Part shown: positions 17,201-26,556 of the stretch, one piece after another | Layout of the letters: each line of letters opens with the position of its first letter | How positions within the stretch are numbered: the stretch's first letter is position 1 | NCBI RefSeq assembly: GCF_025061645.1 | Contig: NZ_JANYMP010000018.1 | Span: 174,982-211,049 of the forward strand | Length of the DNA: 36,068 nt | From: Umezawaea endophytica | GTDB taxonomy: Bacteria > Actinomycetota > Actinomycetes > Mycobacteriales > Pseudonocardiaceae | Direction of reading: 5' to 3' | Made by a program: the position numbers and the translations under genes | Notes under the pieces: generated by a model | What the model saw: the letters and a program-made list of their open reading frames with translations, nothing else | Databases searched by the model: none | What the model was told of the DNA's origin: nothing

Positions 17201-18070
17201 CATCACCCGCCGCACCGGGCCGTTGGCGGGCATGCGGTCGATGGCCTCGAGTGCTTCGCGGGTGGGGGTGTTGACCAGGACACCGCCGTCCACGGCGAAG
17301 CGCGACCGGTCGGCGTCGCTGTGCCTGGCCCAGGACGCCACGTCACCCATGTCGGGCTTGGTCGGGGTCGACTGGCCGTTGACCGGGATGAAGGACGGCT
17401 CGAACGCGATGGGGAACGACGCCGATGACCTCGCGGCCAGGGCCATCTGGAGGACGCGGCGGGGGAGGTCCTCCGCGGCGAAGTCGTCGCGGCCGGTGGT
17501 CTCGTCCGGCGGGGTCGCCCAGTCGTAGGCGTCCCGGCGGAAGGAGAAGCTGCCCTGGTCGGCCACCTGCACCAGGGGCTGGCCGAGGTCGTCGTAGGAG
17601 ACCTTGGGGACGCCGCCCAGCAGTGTGGTGGTGATCCGCAGGTCCACCGGGCGGTCCTCGGGCCTGGTGGGGGAGAAGTCGGTGGTGAGCCTGCCGAGCA
17701 TCTCCTGCAAGCGCGGGAGGAAGAACTCGTCGCCCCGCAGGAGCGACACCGGTTGGCCCTGGAAGGGGGTGCGCAGGAGCTGTTCCATGCGGCCCTGCTC
17801 GGCCCAGAGGTCCCGCAGGCGGGTGAGGTCGGCGTTGTGGCTGACCTGCGACATCGCCAGCGCGGCGCCGTTGATGCCGCCCGCGGACGTGCCGGTGATG
17901 ACGTCGGCCCGCGCCGTGCAGCCGACCATCCGGAGCAGGTGCTGGTAGGTGGTGCCCTGCCGGGTGAGCCGGTCCAGCTCCAGTACCACCCCGCCCATCC
18001 AGACGGCGAGGCTCACGCCGCCGTTGAGGACCACGGCGAACCTGATCTGCTCCTGGGGCACCTCGGCCAT
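14228..18070 (-). CDS. Large patatin-like phospholipase with C-terminal membrane helices
   Basis: A 1280-aa protein of the actinobacterial patatin-like (DUF3376-type) class. The lipase core is clear: oxyanion region LNGGVSLAVWMGGVVLEL (15-32), nucleophile GTSAGG with Ser62 (60-65), and the dyad aspartate in AVDGGVLVNTPT (Asp261). A long helical middle region of unknown role follows. Residues about 960-1230 contain seven or so hydrophobic helices, so the enzyme is membrane anchored and probably cleaves acyl chains of membrane lipids. ATG 18070 has GGAGGAG 6 nt upstream. The 3' end overlaps the convergent glycosyltransferase gene by 61 nt. It is longer than most members I know of (about 1000-1100 aa). 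It lies downstream of mptB on the same strand, separated by a hairpin. Confidence 0.9.
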   Translation of the reverse strand: MAEVPQEQIRFAVVLNGGVSLAVWMGGVVLELDRLTRQGTTYQHLLRMVGCTARADVITGTSAGGINGAALAMSQVSHNADLTRLRDLWAEQGRMEQLLRTPFQGQPVSLLRGDEFFLPRLQEMLGRLTTDFSPTRPEDRPVDLRITTTLLGGVPKVSYDDLGQPLVQVADQGSFSFRRDAYDWATPPDETTGRDDFAAEDLPRRVLQMALAARSSASFPIAFEPSFIPVNGQSTPTKPDMGDVASWARHSDADRSRFAVDGGVLVNTPTREALEAIDRMPANGPVRRVMLLVFPHAEPEGAEPPAHQRREVPSTVSTAVKVQGAWSGQGSRTYVEKIEEHNRLAACRRGGRNSLLERLAGGLANNHKAPTTVAEKAYELANTLHEHYEDVRIRLAARDVTTRQFSVRGSNTAGWSFERVRAAAESAQREWRKKYGTLPYVPSRHLPSPLAATGWQWGVTMADTLASSAMDLLKRMVWVVPDTEEGPLRGACVLVAESRTRLHRVRATLRQLREKIDVTWTGENSGTLNQAYWSERLGVYDQRMTFGETGSIGADVRASVIEIGLLVDGAQKILTLIDDADRLELGGLAPWRALLTTELTPREARAGLVAGPEVWLSRLMALEISTTCLADDSRAGVDQAVELVQISLQTRNAFATRSTTADDKAGGASLSRFSGFLKRSWRVNDWIWGRLDGATMLCKVVFDPQRLRRMDLLTAAGADGREDPGRARQRAYDQVDDLVDELFGGATPELAPPIAAAKKELAGIYAEDVLEGDLPPTAGALAELAAWGLHVRIICEELPALRGAILADREDGGDPRSRGELFLEEHRTLLERLSAPVDFDTPSTRARSAAIGLQALRAFDEAGIGREPISQEAGSDQMIRTAATAAAVAVTVADSKNSGLAALKPVTRVLRGAALLPYWTITGLTRGGKLAQFLGSLGFAVGGALLVLALFNLLPNWALGPAAALGGGTLMAAFGYAALRSGTLLHGLVLLSPVIPLGVIAIDRTRAALNSGAAGEDAATGMVAVGGVALLVLALLVIGSLPAPIRTPFAVFKDKRTYKRIGKVVWRLAAVAAVGLAALAVIRYELYDLDWLRSPLAVVAAAAAVAVGAACATTGGRSLQRWRKHNGLWGTENAEAPAAATAGWAVVYGIGFLLVAVVLLLGGIRFLGWESVLATSLVFGLLLVLVTSWWVPMRARRAIVKTLVRQADPARDGTDAADALLVKLENHALLYRFLVDKREDGGLVLKPAALRVVETIRAEGAQAASSATGRATAGSPSSPA

Positions 18071-18122
18071 GTGGGACTCCTCCGTCGGACCGCCACGACG
18101 GGGCGATCTTGCCGGCAAACCC

Positions 18123-18156
18123 CGGTCCGCGGCTCGGAATGACGAGGTGCGGACCG
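18123..18156 (-). terminator. Hairpin downstream of mptB
   Basis: CGGTCCGC (18123-18130) and GCGGACCG (18149-18156) are a perfect 8-bp inverted repeat with an 18-nt loop, 20 nt after the mptB stop on the minus strand. It has no T-tract. It could end mptB transcription or serve as a regulatory site before the patatin gene. Confidence 0.35.
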
Positions 18157-18176
18157 CGCGTTTCCGGTGGAGTCGG

Positions 18177-19781
18177 TCAGCGGTAGTCGCTGGTCGGTGG
18201 CAGCGGGTCCCGGCGCATCAGCGGGTAGAGCTGCTTGCGGGCCACCAGCACGCACACCACGAAGGTGATCACCGCCCCCGTCACGGCCTGCGGCACGACG
18301 TAGGCGCGGCCGTCGAAGGTCGAGCCCGTCGGGGGCAGGATGATGGCGATGAAGGCGCTCGTCGTCATCGCGAAGCCGCGGAAGCGCTTGGCCACCACGG
18401 CGGTCGCCAGCGGCAACGCCGCCCAGAGGACGTACCAGGGCTGGAGCACCGGGCCCAGCACGAGCACCGCGCCCAGGCCCGCGCCGAGGCCGTTGACCGC
18501 CTTGATCCGGCCCCGGAAGCTCTTCCACAGCAGGGTGACCACGATCGCCACCGACACCGCCTGGCCCAGGATCCTCGCCAGGGCGATGGTGGCCTCGGTG
18601 TGGTTGCCCAGAGACAGGGTGATGCCCAAGCCGCCCGCGAGGTAGCCGAGCGCCGTCGGCGGGGACATCCAGCTCTTCACCGTGGTGGCCACGTTGAGCG
18701 TCGACGTCCAGCCGAAGCCGTAGCCCGTGCCGAGGCAGACCAGCGCGGTGACGGCGGCGGCCACGACCGTCATGAACGCGGCGGCCCGCACGAGGTCGGA
18801 GAACCTGGCGCCGAGCCTGCGCGCGACCATCACGCCGAGGAAGCCGAGCGCGAGCATCGCCGGGATCTTCACCATGGCGCCCATCACGATCATGGTGGCG
18901 CCCAGGACGACCCACAGCAGCTCCTCGCGGGTCACGGGTGGTGGCGCGGCCCCGCGCTTGACGACCGGCATCTTCCGCAGCGCGAGTTCGAGGCCGACGA
19001 GCATGAGGCCGATCGCCAGACCGTCGTTGTGCACGCCGATGACGATGTGGAACAGCACCAGCGGGTTGAGCGCGCCCAGCCAGAGCGCGCCCACCGGGGG
19101 GACGCCGAAGCGGCGGGCGAGCCTGGGCAGCGCCCACACGATCATCGCCAGGCCCACGAGCGCCAGCAGGCGGTGCAGGAAGACGCCCGGCAGGACGTGG
19201 TCGCCGGTCAGCATCGCGATGACCCGGCCCCCGGCCAGGAACAGCGGGCCGTACGGGGCCGGGGTCTCGCGCCAGATGTTCGGCACGTTCATCGTCAGCG
19301 GGTGTTCCACGCCGAGCGCCGTGGCCGGGCCCAGCGCGTACGGGTCCTGGCCGCGGGCGGCGATCTCGCTCTGCGCGAGGTAGCTGTAGACGTCGCGGCT
19401 GAACATGGGGAGCGCGAACACCAGCGGCATCGTCCACATGAGCAGGGTCCGGTCCACCTGGCTGCGGGTGGCCAGCCGGACCCGGCCGGGGCGGACGAAC
19501 CTGGCCAGCCACAGCCACGCCGAGACGATCATGAACACGCCGGTCCACACGAGTCCGATCGCGACGCTGGGCATCCGCACGAACAGACCGAGCACGGGCG
19601 TGCCGGGCAGCGGGCTGAAGACCGGGGCCGCGCCCGCGCCCAGCGAGCCGACCACCATCAGCAGGGCGCCGACCGTGCCCCACCGCCGGATCACGTCGAG
19701 CTGCCTGCGTTCGGGCGCGTCGAGTGGACCGGGTTCGGTCGCCGTCACTGCCGCACTGGTCCCCACTCCGCCTGCCGCCAC
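18177..19781 (-). CDS. mptB: Alpha-(1->6)-mannosyltransferase MptB-like, polyprenol-phosphate dependent
   Basis: A 534-aa GT-C glycosyltransferase with about 13 membrane helices. It would transfer mannose from polyprenyl-phosphomannose to lipomannan-type or other mannan cores on the outer side of the membrane. The GT-C loop after TM3 carries the acidic motif MFSRDVYSYLAQSEIAARG and DPYALGP, and NVPNIWRETPAPYGPLFLAGG is characteristic of MptA/MptB. The N-terminal 30 residues are polar. GTG 19781 gives the longest protein; GTG 19766, with a GGCAGGCGGA-like ribosome site, is equally possible. Its place next to and divergent from sufR is the same as in Mycobacterium (Rv1459c-Rv1460). What mannan this organism makes is not shown by the sequence. 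Confidence 0.9.
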   Translation of the reverse strand: MAAGGVGTSAAVTATEPGPLDAPERRQLDVIRRWGTVGALLMVVGSLGAGAAPVFSPLPGTPVLGLFVRMPSVAIGLVWTGVFMIVSAWLWLARFVRPGRVRLATRSQVDRTLLMWTMPLVFALPMFSRDVYSYLAQSEIAARGQDPYALGPATALGVEHPLTMNVPNIWRETPAPYGPLFLAGGRVIAMLTGDHVLPGVFLHRLLALVGLAMIVWALPRLARRFGVPPVGALWLGALNPLVLFHIVIGVHNDGLAIGLMLVGLELALRKMPVVKRGAAPPPVTREELLWVVLGATMIVMGAMVKIPAMLALGFLGVMVARRLGARFSDLVRAAAFMTVVAAAVTALVCLGTGYGFGWTSTLNVATTVKSWMSPPTALGYLAGGLGITLSLGNHTEATIALARILGQAVSVAIVVTLLWKSFRGRIKAVNGLGAGLGAVLVLGPVLQPWYVLWAALPLATAVVAKRFRGFAMTTSAFIAIILPPTGSTFDGRAYVVPQAVTGAVITFVVCVLVARKQLYPLMRRDPLPPTSDYR

Positions 19782-19807
19782 GTCGAGAGGGTAGCGACCA
19801 GGTGCGA

Positions 19808-19827
19808 CGGGTGACTCGGGTCACCCG
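19808..19827. repeat. Inverted repeat between mptB and sufR
   Basis: CGGGTGAC (19808-19815) and GTCACCCG (19820-19827) are perfect 8-bp arms with a 4-nt centre. It is upstream of the putative sufR -35 and just downstream of the putative mptB -10. It could be an operator for a second regulator, different in sequence from the SufR-type box. Confidence 0.4.
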
Positions 19828-19841
19828 ACCGGGGCGGATCT

Positions 19842-19880
19842 TTGCGACCTCGACCGAAATAAGCAACACTGGTGTTGTGA
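19842..19880 (+). promoter_or_regulatory. sufR promoter with SufR operator over the start codon
   Basis: TTGCGA (19842-19847) and AACACT (19865-19870), spacing 17, would start transcription at or very near the sufR GTG at 19877, giving a leaderless mRNA. The sequence CAAC-ACTGGT-GTTG (19864-19877) matches the CAAC-N6-GTTG box described for cyanobacterial SufR, and ACACT-N5-TGTGA (19866-19880) is also present. The site overlaps the -10 and start, which fits autorepression. On the minus strand TTGCTT (19861-19866) and AAAGAT (19838-19843), spacing 17, could be the mptB promoter, partly under the same operator. Confidence 0.6.
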
Positions 19881-20605
19881 AATACGCCGGGACCGATTCG
19901 CCCGCCTCCACAGGCGGTGTCGAAGCACCCTTCGCGCCCCACGGGCACGACGGGCGGACCAGGCGGGGCGTCGCCAGGCTGCTGCTGGAGCAGGGCCCGG
20001 TCACCGCGGCGGCAGTCGCCGAGGTGCTCGGACTCAGCCCGACGGCGGTGCGCAGGCACATCGACGCCCTCGTCGCCGACGGCGAGGCGACCAGCAGGGA
20101 AGCACCCCGGACGGGCCAGCGCGGTCGTGGCCGCCCGGCGAAGCTCTTCCTGCTGACCGAGTCGGGACGGGCCCGGTTCGGGCACGCCTACGACGACCTC
20201 GCCGTGGCCGCTCTGCGGTTCCTCGCCGAACAGGGCGGGGATGAGGCGGTACGGGCCTTCGCGGAACGCCGGATGACCGCACTGGTCGACCGGCACCGCG
20301 CCGCCATCGCGTCCCTCCCCGGTCCGGTCGAGAGGGCCAAGGCCCTTGCGAGCGCGCTGAGCAGGGAGGGATACGCTGCCTCGACGCGCAACGTGGGCGC
20401 GGGGGAGCAGTTGTGCCAGCACCACTGCCCGGTCGCCCACGTGGCTGCCGAGTTCCCACAGTTGTGCGAGACCGAGACGGCGACGTTCGCCGACCTCCTC
20501 GGATCCCACGTGCAGCGACTGGCGACGATCGCACGCGGCGACGCCGTGTGCACCACGCACATCCCGAACACCGCAAAGACCCCAGATGGAGGGGAGCCCG
20601 CATGA
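19877..20605 (+). CDS. sufR: Fe-S cluster-binding repressor SufR
   Basis: A 242-aa DeoR/ArsR-like winged-helix repressor of the suf operon. The DNA-binding part is [20 protein letters not shown] followed by [20 protein letters not shown], with the wing [19 protein letters not shown]. Cluster ligands are Cys180, Cys184 and Cys197 ([19 protein letters not shown]), with Cys225 in VCTTHIP as a possible fourth. In Mycobacterium and Streptomyces, SufR with its cluster represses the operon, and loss of the cluster derepresses it. GTG 19877 was chosen; it has no Shine-Dalgarno sequence and sits at the predicted transcription start. The stop overlaps sufB (ATGA). Confidence 0.95.
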   Translation: MKYAGTDSPASTGGVEAPFAPHGHDGRTRRGVARLLLEQGPVTAAAVAEVLGLSPTAVRRHIDALVADGEATSREAPRTGQRGRGRPAKLFLLTESGRARFGHAYDDLAVAALRFLAEQGGDEAVRAFAERRMTALVDRHRAAIASLPGPVERAKALASALSREGYAASTRNVGAGEQLCQHHCPVAHVAAEFPQLCETETATFADLLGSHVQRLATIARGDAVCTTHIPNTAKTPDGGEPA

Positions 20606-22059
20606 CTGCCGCTGCCGAGCAGCGCACGCCCACCACGGTGCAGTCTGAGCCGCTCAGCCAGGAAGAGACCCTGGCGAGTATCGGCAACTACGAGTTCGGC
20701 TGGGCCGACTCGGACGCCGCCGGTACGAGCGCACGCCGAGGCCTGAACGAGGACGTCGTCAGGGACATCTCGGCGAAGAAGAGCGAACCGGGGTGGATGC
20801 TGGAGCACCGCCTGAAGGGGCTGCGCCTGTTCGAGAAGAAGCCGATGCCGACGTGGGGTTCCGACCTCTCCGGCATCAACTTCGACTCGATCAAGTATTT
20901 CGTGCGCTCGACCGAGAAGCAGGCGACCTCGTGGGAGGACCTGCCGGAGGACATCAAGAACACGTACGACCGGCTGGGCATCCCCGAGGCGGAGAAGCAG
21001 CGCCTCGTGGCCGGTGTCGCCGCGCAGTACGAGTCCGAGGTCGTCTACCACCAGATCCGCGAGGACCTGGAGGCGCAGGGCGTCATCTTCAAGGACACCG
21101 ACACCGCGCTGAAGGAGCACCCGGAGCTCTTCCAGGAGTACTTCGGGTCGGTCATCCCCTCGGGTGACAACAAGTTCTCCGCGCTGAACTCCGCGGTGTG
21201 GTCCGGCGGCTCGTTCATCTACGTCCCCAAGGGCGTCAAGGTGGACATCCCGCTCCAGGCCTACTTCCGGATCAACACCGAGAACATGGGCCAGTTCGAG
21301 CGCACGCTGATCATCGTCGACGAGGGTGCCTACGTGCACTACGTCGAGGGCTGCACGGCGCCGATCTACTCCTCGGACTCGCTGCACTCGGCCGTGGTCG
21401 AGATCATCGTGAAGAAGGGCGGCCGCTGCCGCTACACGACGATCCAGAACTGGTCGAACAACGTCTACAACCTGGTCACCAAGCGCGCCAAGGCCGAAGA
21501 GGGCGCGACCATGGAGTGGATCGACGGCAACATCGGTTCCAAGGTGACCATGAAGTACCCGGCGGTCTTCCTCATGGGCGAGCACGCCCACGGCGAGGTC
21601 CTCTCGATCGCGTTCGCGGGCGAGGGCCAGCACCAGGACGCCGGCGCGAAGATGGTCCACATGGCACCGCACACCTCCTCGACGATCGTGTCGAAGTCGG
21701 TGGCCCGCGGTGGTGGCCGCACGTCGTACCGCGGCCTGGTGCAGATCAACAAGCGGGCGCACCACTCGAAGTCCACGGTGAAGTGCGACGCGCTGCTGGT
21801 CGACAACATCAGCCGCTCGGACACCTACCCCTACGTCGACGTCCGCGAGGACGACGTGCAGATGGGCCACGAGGCCACGGTCTCGAAGGTGTCCGCCGAG
21901 CAGTTGTTCTACCTGATGTCGCGCGGCCTCACCGAGGACGAGGCCATGGCCATGATCGTGCGCGGGTTCGTCGAGCCCATCGCGCGCGAGCTGCCCATGG
22001 AGTACGCGCTGGAGCTGAACCGCCTGATCGAACTCCAGATGGAAGGGGCCGTCGGCTGA
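20602..22059 (+). CDS. sufB: Fe-S cluster scaffold subunit SufB
   Basis: A 485-aa scaffold subunit that assembles Fe-S clusters with SufC and SufD in the cytoplasm. Conserved blocks include [74 protein letters not shown] and [19 protein letters not shown] (Cys and Glu/His ligands in the core). The C terminus [17 protein letters not shown] is the helical part shared with SufD. Length is normal, and no intein is present, unlike the SufB of M. tuberculosis. ATG 20602 overlaps sufR by 4 nt, with GGAGGGGAG upstream. SufD follows 1 nt after the stop. Confidence 0.97.
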   Translation: MTAAAEQRTPTTVQSEPLSQEETLASIGNYEFGWADSDAAGTSARRGLNEDVVRDISAKKSEPGWMLEHRLKGLRLFEKKPMPTWGSDLSGINFDSIKYFVRSTEKQATSWEDLPEDIKNTYDRLGIPEAEKQRLVAGVAAQYESEVVYHQIREDLEAQGVIFKDTDTALKEHPELFQEYFGSVIPSGDNKFSALNSAVWSGGSFIYVPKGVKVDIPLQAYFRINTENMGQFERTLIIVDEGAYVHYVEGCTAPIYSSDSLHSAVVEIIVKKGGRCRYTTIQNWSNNVYNLVTKRAKAEEGATMEWIDGNIGSKVTMKYPAVFLMGEHAHGEVLSIAFAGEGQHQDAGAKMVHMAPHTSSTIVSKSVARGGGRTSYRGLVQINKRAHHSKSTVKCDALLVDNISRSDTYPYVDVREDDVQMGHEATVSKVSAEQLFYLMSRGLTEDEAMAMIVRGFVEPIARELPMEYALELNRLIELQMEGAVG

Positions 22060-22060
22060 C

Positions 22061-23242
22061 ATGGCCGTTTCAACAGAGGCCCAGCACGGCCTGTCCGACC
22101 ACTCGCACGGCGCCGGGGCAGCGATCCCGGTGTCGTCGCGGGCGGACCACTTCGCCTCGTTCGACGTCGACGCCTTCGAGGTGCCCGGCGGCCGCGAGGA
22201 GATCTGGCGCTTCACCCCGATGAAGCGGCTCGCCAACCTGCACGACGGCGCTCCGGCAACGGGTTCCGCCTCCGTGGAGGTCAAGGCCGCCGAGGGCGTC
22301 GCCGTCGAGACCGTCCAGCGCGGCGACGCGCGGCTCGGTGTCGCGGGCACCCCCAGCGACCGGATCGCCGCGCAGGCGTGGTCGTCCTTCACCGACGGCA
22401 CGCTGCTGACCGTCGGCAAGAACGCGGAGATCACCGACCCGACGCTGGTCACCGTGACCGGCGCCGGTGTCGGGCAGGTCGCCTACGGGCACCTCCAGAT
22501 CCGCACGGAGCTGTTCTCCAAGGCCGTCGTGGTGATCGACCACCGCGGCTCGGGCGCGTACGCGGACAACGTCGAGTTCGTGGTCGGCGACGGCTCGCAC
22601 CTCACCGTCATCTCGGTCCAGGACTGGGCCGACGACGCGGTGCACGTCTCGTCGCACCACGCCTCGCTCGGCCGCGACGCGACCTTCCGGCACACGGCCA
22701 TCACGCTGGGCGGCGACGTCGTCCGCCTCACCCCGACCGTGACGTACACGGGCAAGGGCGGCGACGCGGAGCTGAACGGCCTGTACTTCGCCGACCACGG
22801 CCAGCACCTCGAACACCGCACGTTCATCGACCACGCGGTGTCGAACTGCCGCAGCAACGTCGTCTACAAGGGCGCGTTGCAGGGCGAGGGCGCGCACACG
22901 GTGTGGATCGGCGACGTGCTGATCCGCGCGGCGGCCGAGGGCACCGAGACGTACGAGCTCAACCGGAACCTGGTCCTCACCGACGGCGCCCGCGCCGACT
23001 CGGTGCCGAACCTGGAGATCGAGACCGGCGAGATCGTCAGCGCGGGCCACGCGAGCGCCACGGGCCGCTTCGACGACGAGCAGCTCTTCTACTTGCAGGC
23101 CAGGGGGATCCCGGAGGACCAGGCGCGGCGCCTGGTCGTGCGCGGCTTCTTCCACGAGATCCTGCTGAAGATCACCGTTCCCGAGGTGCGCGAGCGCCTC
23201 GAGGCCGCGATCGAGGCCGAGCTGGAAGCAGTAGGCGTGTGA
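22061..23242 (+). CDS. sufD: Fe-S cluster assembly subunit SufD
   Basis: A 393-aa paralogue of SufB that forms the SufBCD scaffold. It shows the beta-helix core (NGLYFADHGQHLEHRTFIDHAV, SNCRSNVVYKGALQGEGAHTVWIGD) and the C-terminal helical stretch DEQLFYLQARGIPEDQARRLVVRGFF. The N-terminal 45 residues contain histidines (HGLSDHSHG) and REEIWRFTPMKRL, which is common in actinobacterial SufD. ATG 22061 is 1 nt after the SufB stop, with GGAAGGGG upstream. The stop overlaps the Rieske ferredoxin gene by 4 nt (GTGA). Confidence 0.96.
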   Translation: MAVSTEAQHGLSDHSHGAGAAIPVSSRADHFASFDVDAFEVPGGREEIWRFTPMKRLANLHDGAPATGSASVEVKAAEGVAVETVQRGDARLGVAGTPSDRIAAQAWSSFTDGTLLTVGKNAEITDPTLVTVTGAGVGQVAYGHLQIRTELFSKAVVVIDHRGSGAYADNVEFVVGDGSHLTVISVQDWADDAVHVSSHHASLGRDATFRHTAITLGGDVVRLTPTVTYTGKGGDAELNGLYFADHGQHLEHRTFIDHAVSNCRSNVVYKGALQGEGAHTVWIGDVLIRAAAEGTETYELNRNLVLTDGARADSVPNLEIETGEIVSAGHASATGRFDDEQLFYLQARGIPEDQARRLVVRGFFHEILLKITVPEVRERLEAAIEAELEAVGV

Positions 23243-23547
23243 TCAAGGCCTGTGCACTGTCCGAACTGGACGACCGCAAGCCGTTCGCGGTCGACGTCGA
23301 CGGCACCCCCGTCGTCGTCGTCCGCGACGGGGAGCGGGTGCACGCGCTGCACGACCTGTGCTCGCACGCGGCGGTGTCGCTGAGCGAGGGCGAGGTGACG
23401 AAGCAGGGGATCGAGTGCTGGCTGCACGGTTCCCGCTTCGACCTCACCACCGGTGAGCCGTCCTCACCGCCCGCCAGCGAGCCCGTCGACGTCTACTCCG
23501 TCGAAGTACGCGACGGCGACGTGTACGTCGCCGTCCCCCAAACCTGA
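23239..23547 (+). CDS. Rieske-type non-heme iron ferredoxin within the suf operon
   Basis: A 102-aa Rieske [2Fe-2S] protein. The ligands are clear: Cys41-Ser-His43 and Cys60-x2-His63 (LCSHAAVSLSEG ... ECWLHGSRFDL). The rest is the typical small-ferredoxin fold with FAVDVDGTPVVVVRDG at the N terminus and VDVYSVEVRDGDVYVAV at the C terminus. It could supply electrons during cluster assembly or receive a cluster as a first client; neither is proven. GTG 23239 overlaps the sufD stop (GTGA), so it is a fixed member of the operon. sufC follows 22 nt later. Many actinomycetes have this gene in the same place. Confidence 0.93.
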   Translation: MIKACALSELDDRKPFAVDVDGTPVVVVRDGERVHALHDLCSHAAVSLSEGEVTKQGIECWLHGSRFDLTTGEPSSPPASEPVDVYSVEVRDGDVYVAVPQT

Positions 23548-23569
23548 TTGACCACGGGAGAACAGCAGC

Positions 23570-25664
<2,095 letters not shown>

Positions 25665-25667
25665 CGC

Positions 25668-26111
25668 ATGCAGCTCCAGCAGATGTACCAGGAGATCATC
25701 CTGGACCACTACAAGAACCCGCACGGCCGCGGTCTGCGCGACCCGTACGACGCCGAGTCGTTCCAGGTCAACCCGACCTGCGGTGACGAGGTGACGTTGC
25801 GCGTCAAGCTGGACGGCGAGACCGTCGCGGACGTGTCGTACGACGGGCAGGGCTGCTCCATCAGCCAAGCCTCCACCTCGGTGCTGACGGACCTGGTGAT
25901 CGGCAAGTCGGTGGGCGAGGCGTTCAAGAAGTTCGACGCGTTCGTCGAGCTGATGCAGAGCCGCGGCACCCTGGAACCCGACGAGGACGTCCTGGAGGAC
26001 GGCATCGCCTTCGCGGGCGTTTCGAAGTACCCGGCGCGCGTCAAGTGCGCGCTGCTCGGGTGGATGGCTTTCAAGGACGCGGTCGCCCGCAGCGAAGGAG
26101 CAAAGGCATGA
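25668..26111 (+). CDS. sufU: SufU zinc-dependent sulfurtransferase
   Basis: A 147-aa IscU-like protein of the SufU class, which accepts the persulfide from SufS and carries a zinc rather than acting as a scaffold. Zinc-site residues are Cys38 and Asp40 (NPTCGDEV), Cys63 (GQGCSISQAS) and Cys127 (RVKCALLGW). The roughly 20-residue insert between the second and third cysteine that distinguishes SufU from IscU is present. ATG 25668 sits 3 nt after the sufS stop. The stop overlaps the sufT start (ATGA). Confidence 0.95.
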   Translation: MQLQQMYQEIILDHYKNPHGRGLRDPYDAESFQVNPTCGDEVTLRVKLDGETVADVSYDGQGCSISQASTSVLTDLVIGKSVGEAFKKFDAFVELMQSRGTLEPDEDVLEDGIAFAGVSKYPARVKCALLGWMAFKDAVARSEGAKA

Positions 26112-26503
26112 GCGAGCAGGACACCGAGGTGGTCCGCGGCGTCGAGGGGCTGCCCGTGCCGCCGTCCCCCAAGGCGGACGTGGCCGCGATCGACGACCTG
26201 GAAGAGGCCATGCGCGACGTCGTGGACCCCGAGCTGGGGATCAACGTCGTCGACCTGGGCCTCGTGTACGACCTCCGGGTGGAGGAGGGCAACGTCGCGA
26301 TCATCGACATGACGCTGACGTCGGCCGCCTGCCCGCTGACCGACGTGATCGAGGACCAGACCCGCGCCGCGCTGACCGGCGGACCGGGCGGTGGCCTGGT
26401 GGACGACTTCCGCATCAACTGGGTGTGGATGCCGCCGTGGGGCCCGGAGAAGATCACCGACGACGGCCGCGAGCAGCTCCGCGCGCTGGGGTTCACGGTC
26501 TGA
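26108..26503 (+). CDS. sufT: SufT, DUF59/MIP18-family Fe-S carrier protein
   Basis: A 131-aa DUF59 (MIP18/PaaD-like) protein that helps deliver or mature Fe-S clusters. Motifs are DVVDPELGINVVDLGLVYDL, MTLTSAACPLTDVIEDQ (with the functional cysteine in SAACPL) and WMPPWGPEKITDDGREQLRALGF. The N-terminal 25 residues are an acidic/proline extension common in actinobacteria. ATG 26108 overlaps sufU by 4 nt with AAGGAG upstream. It is the last gene of the suf operon, followed by a terminator. Confidence 0.95.
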   Translation: MSEQDTEVVRGVEGLPVPPSPKADVAAIDDLEEAMRDVVDPELGINVVDLGLVYDLRVEEGNVAIIDMTLTSAACPLTDVIEDQTRAALTGGPGGGLVDDFRINWVWMPPWGPEKITDDGREQLRALGFTV

Positions 26504-26518
26504 CCGGAAGACGTGCCG

Positions 26519-26550
26519 AAGGGCCCGCCCGAATTTCGGGCGGGCCCTTT
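26519..26550. terminator. Terminator shared by sufT and the convergent gene
   Basis: AAGGGCCCGCCCG (26519-26531) and CGGGCGGGCCCTT (26537-26549) are a perfect 13-bp stem with a 5-nt AATTT loop, flanked by A on one side and T on the other. It starts 16 nt after sufT and ends 7 nt before the stop of the convergent gene, so it can work in both directions. Confidence 0.85.
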
Positions 26551-26556
26551 CGCGTT

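Noticed and set aside
20602-22059. Possible intein in SufB, as in M. tuberculosis
   Set aside because: The SufB sequence is continuous and of normal length (485 aa), with all conserved blocks uninterrupted.
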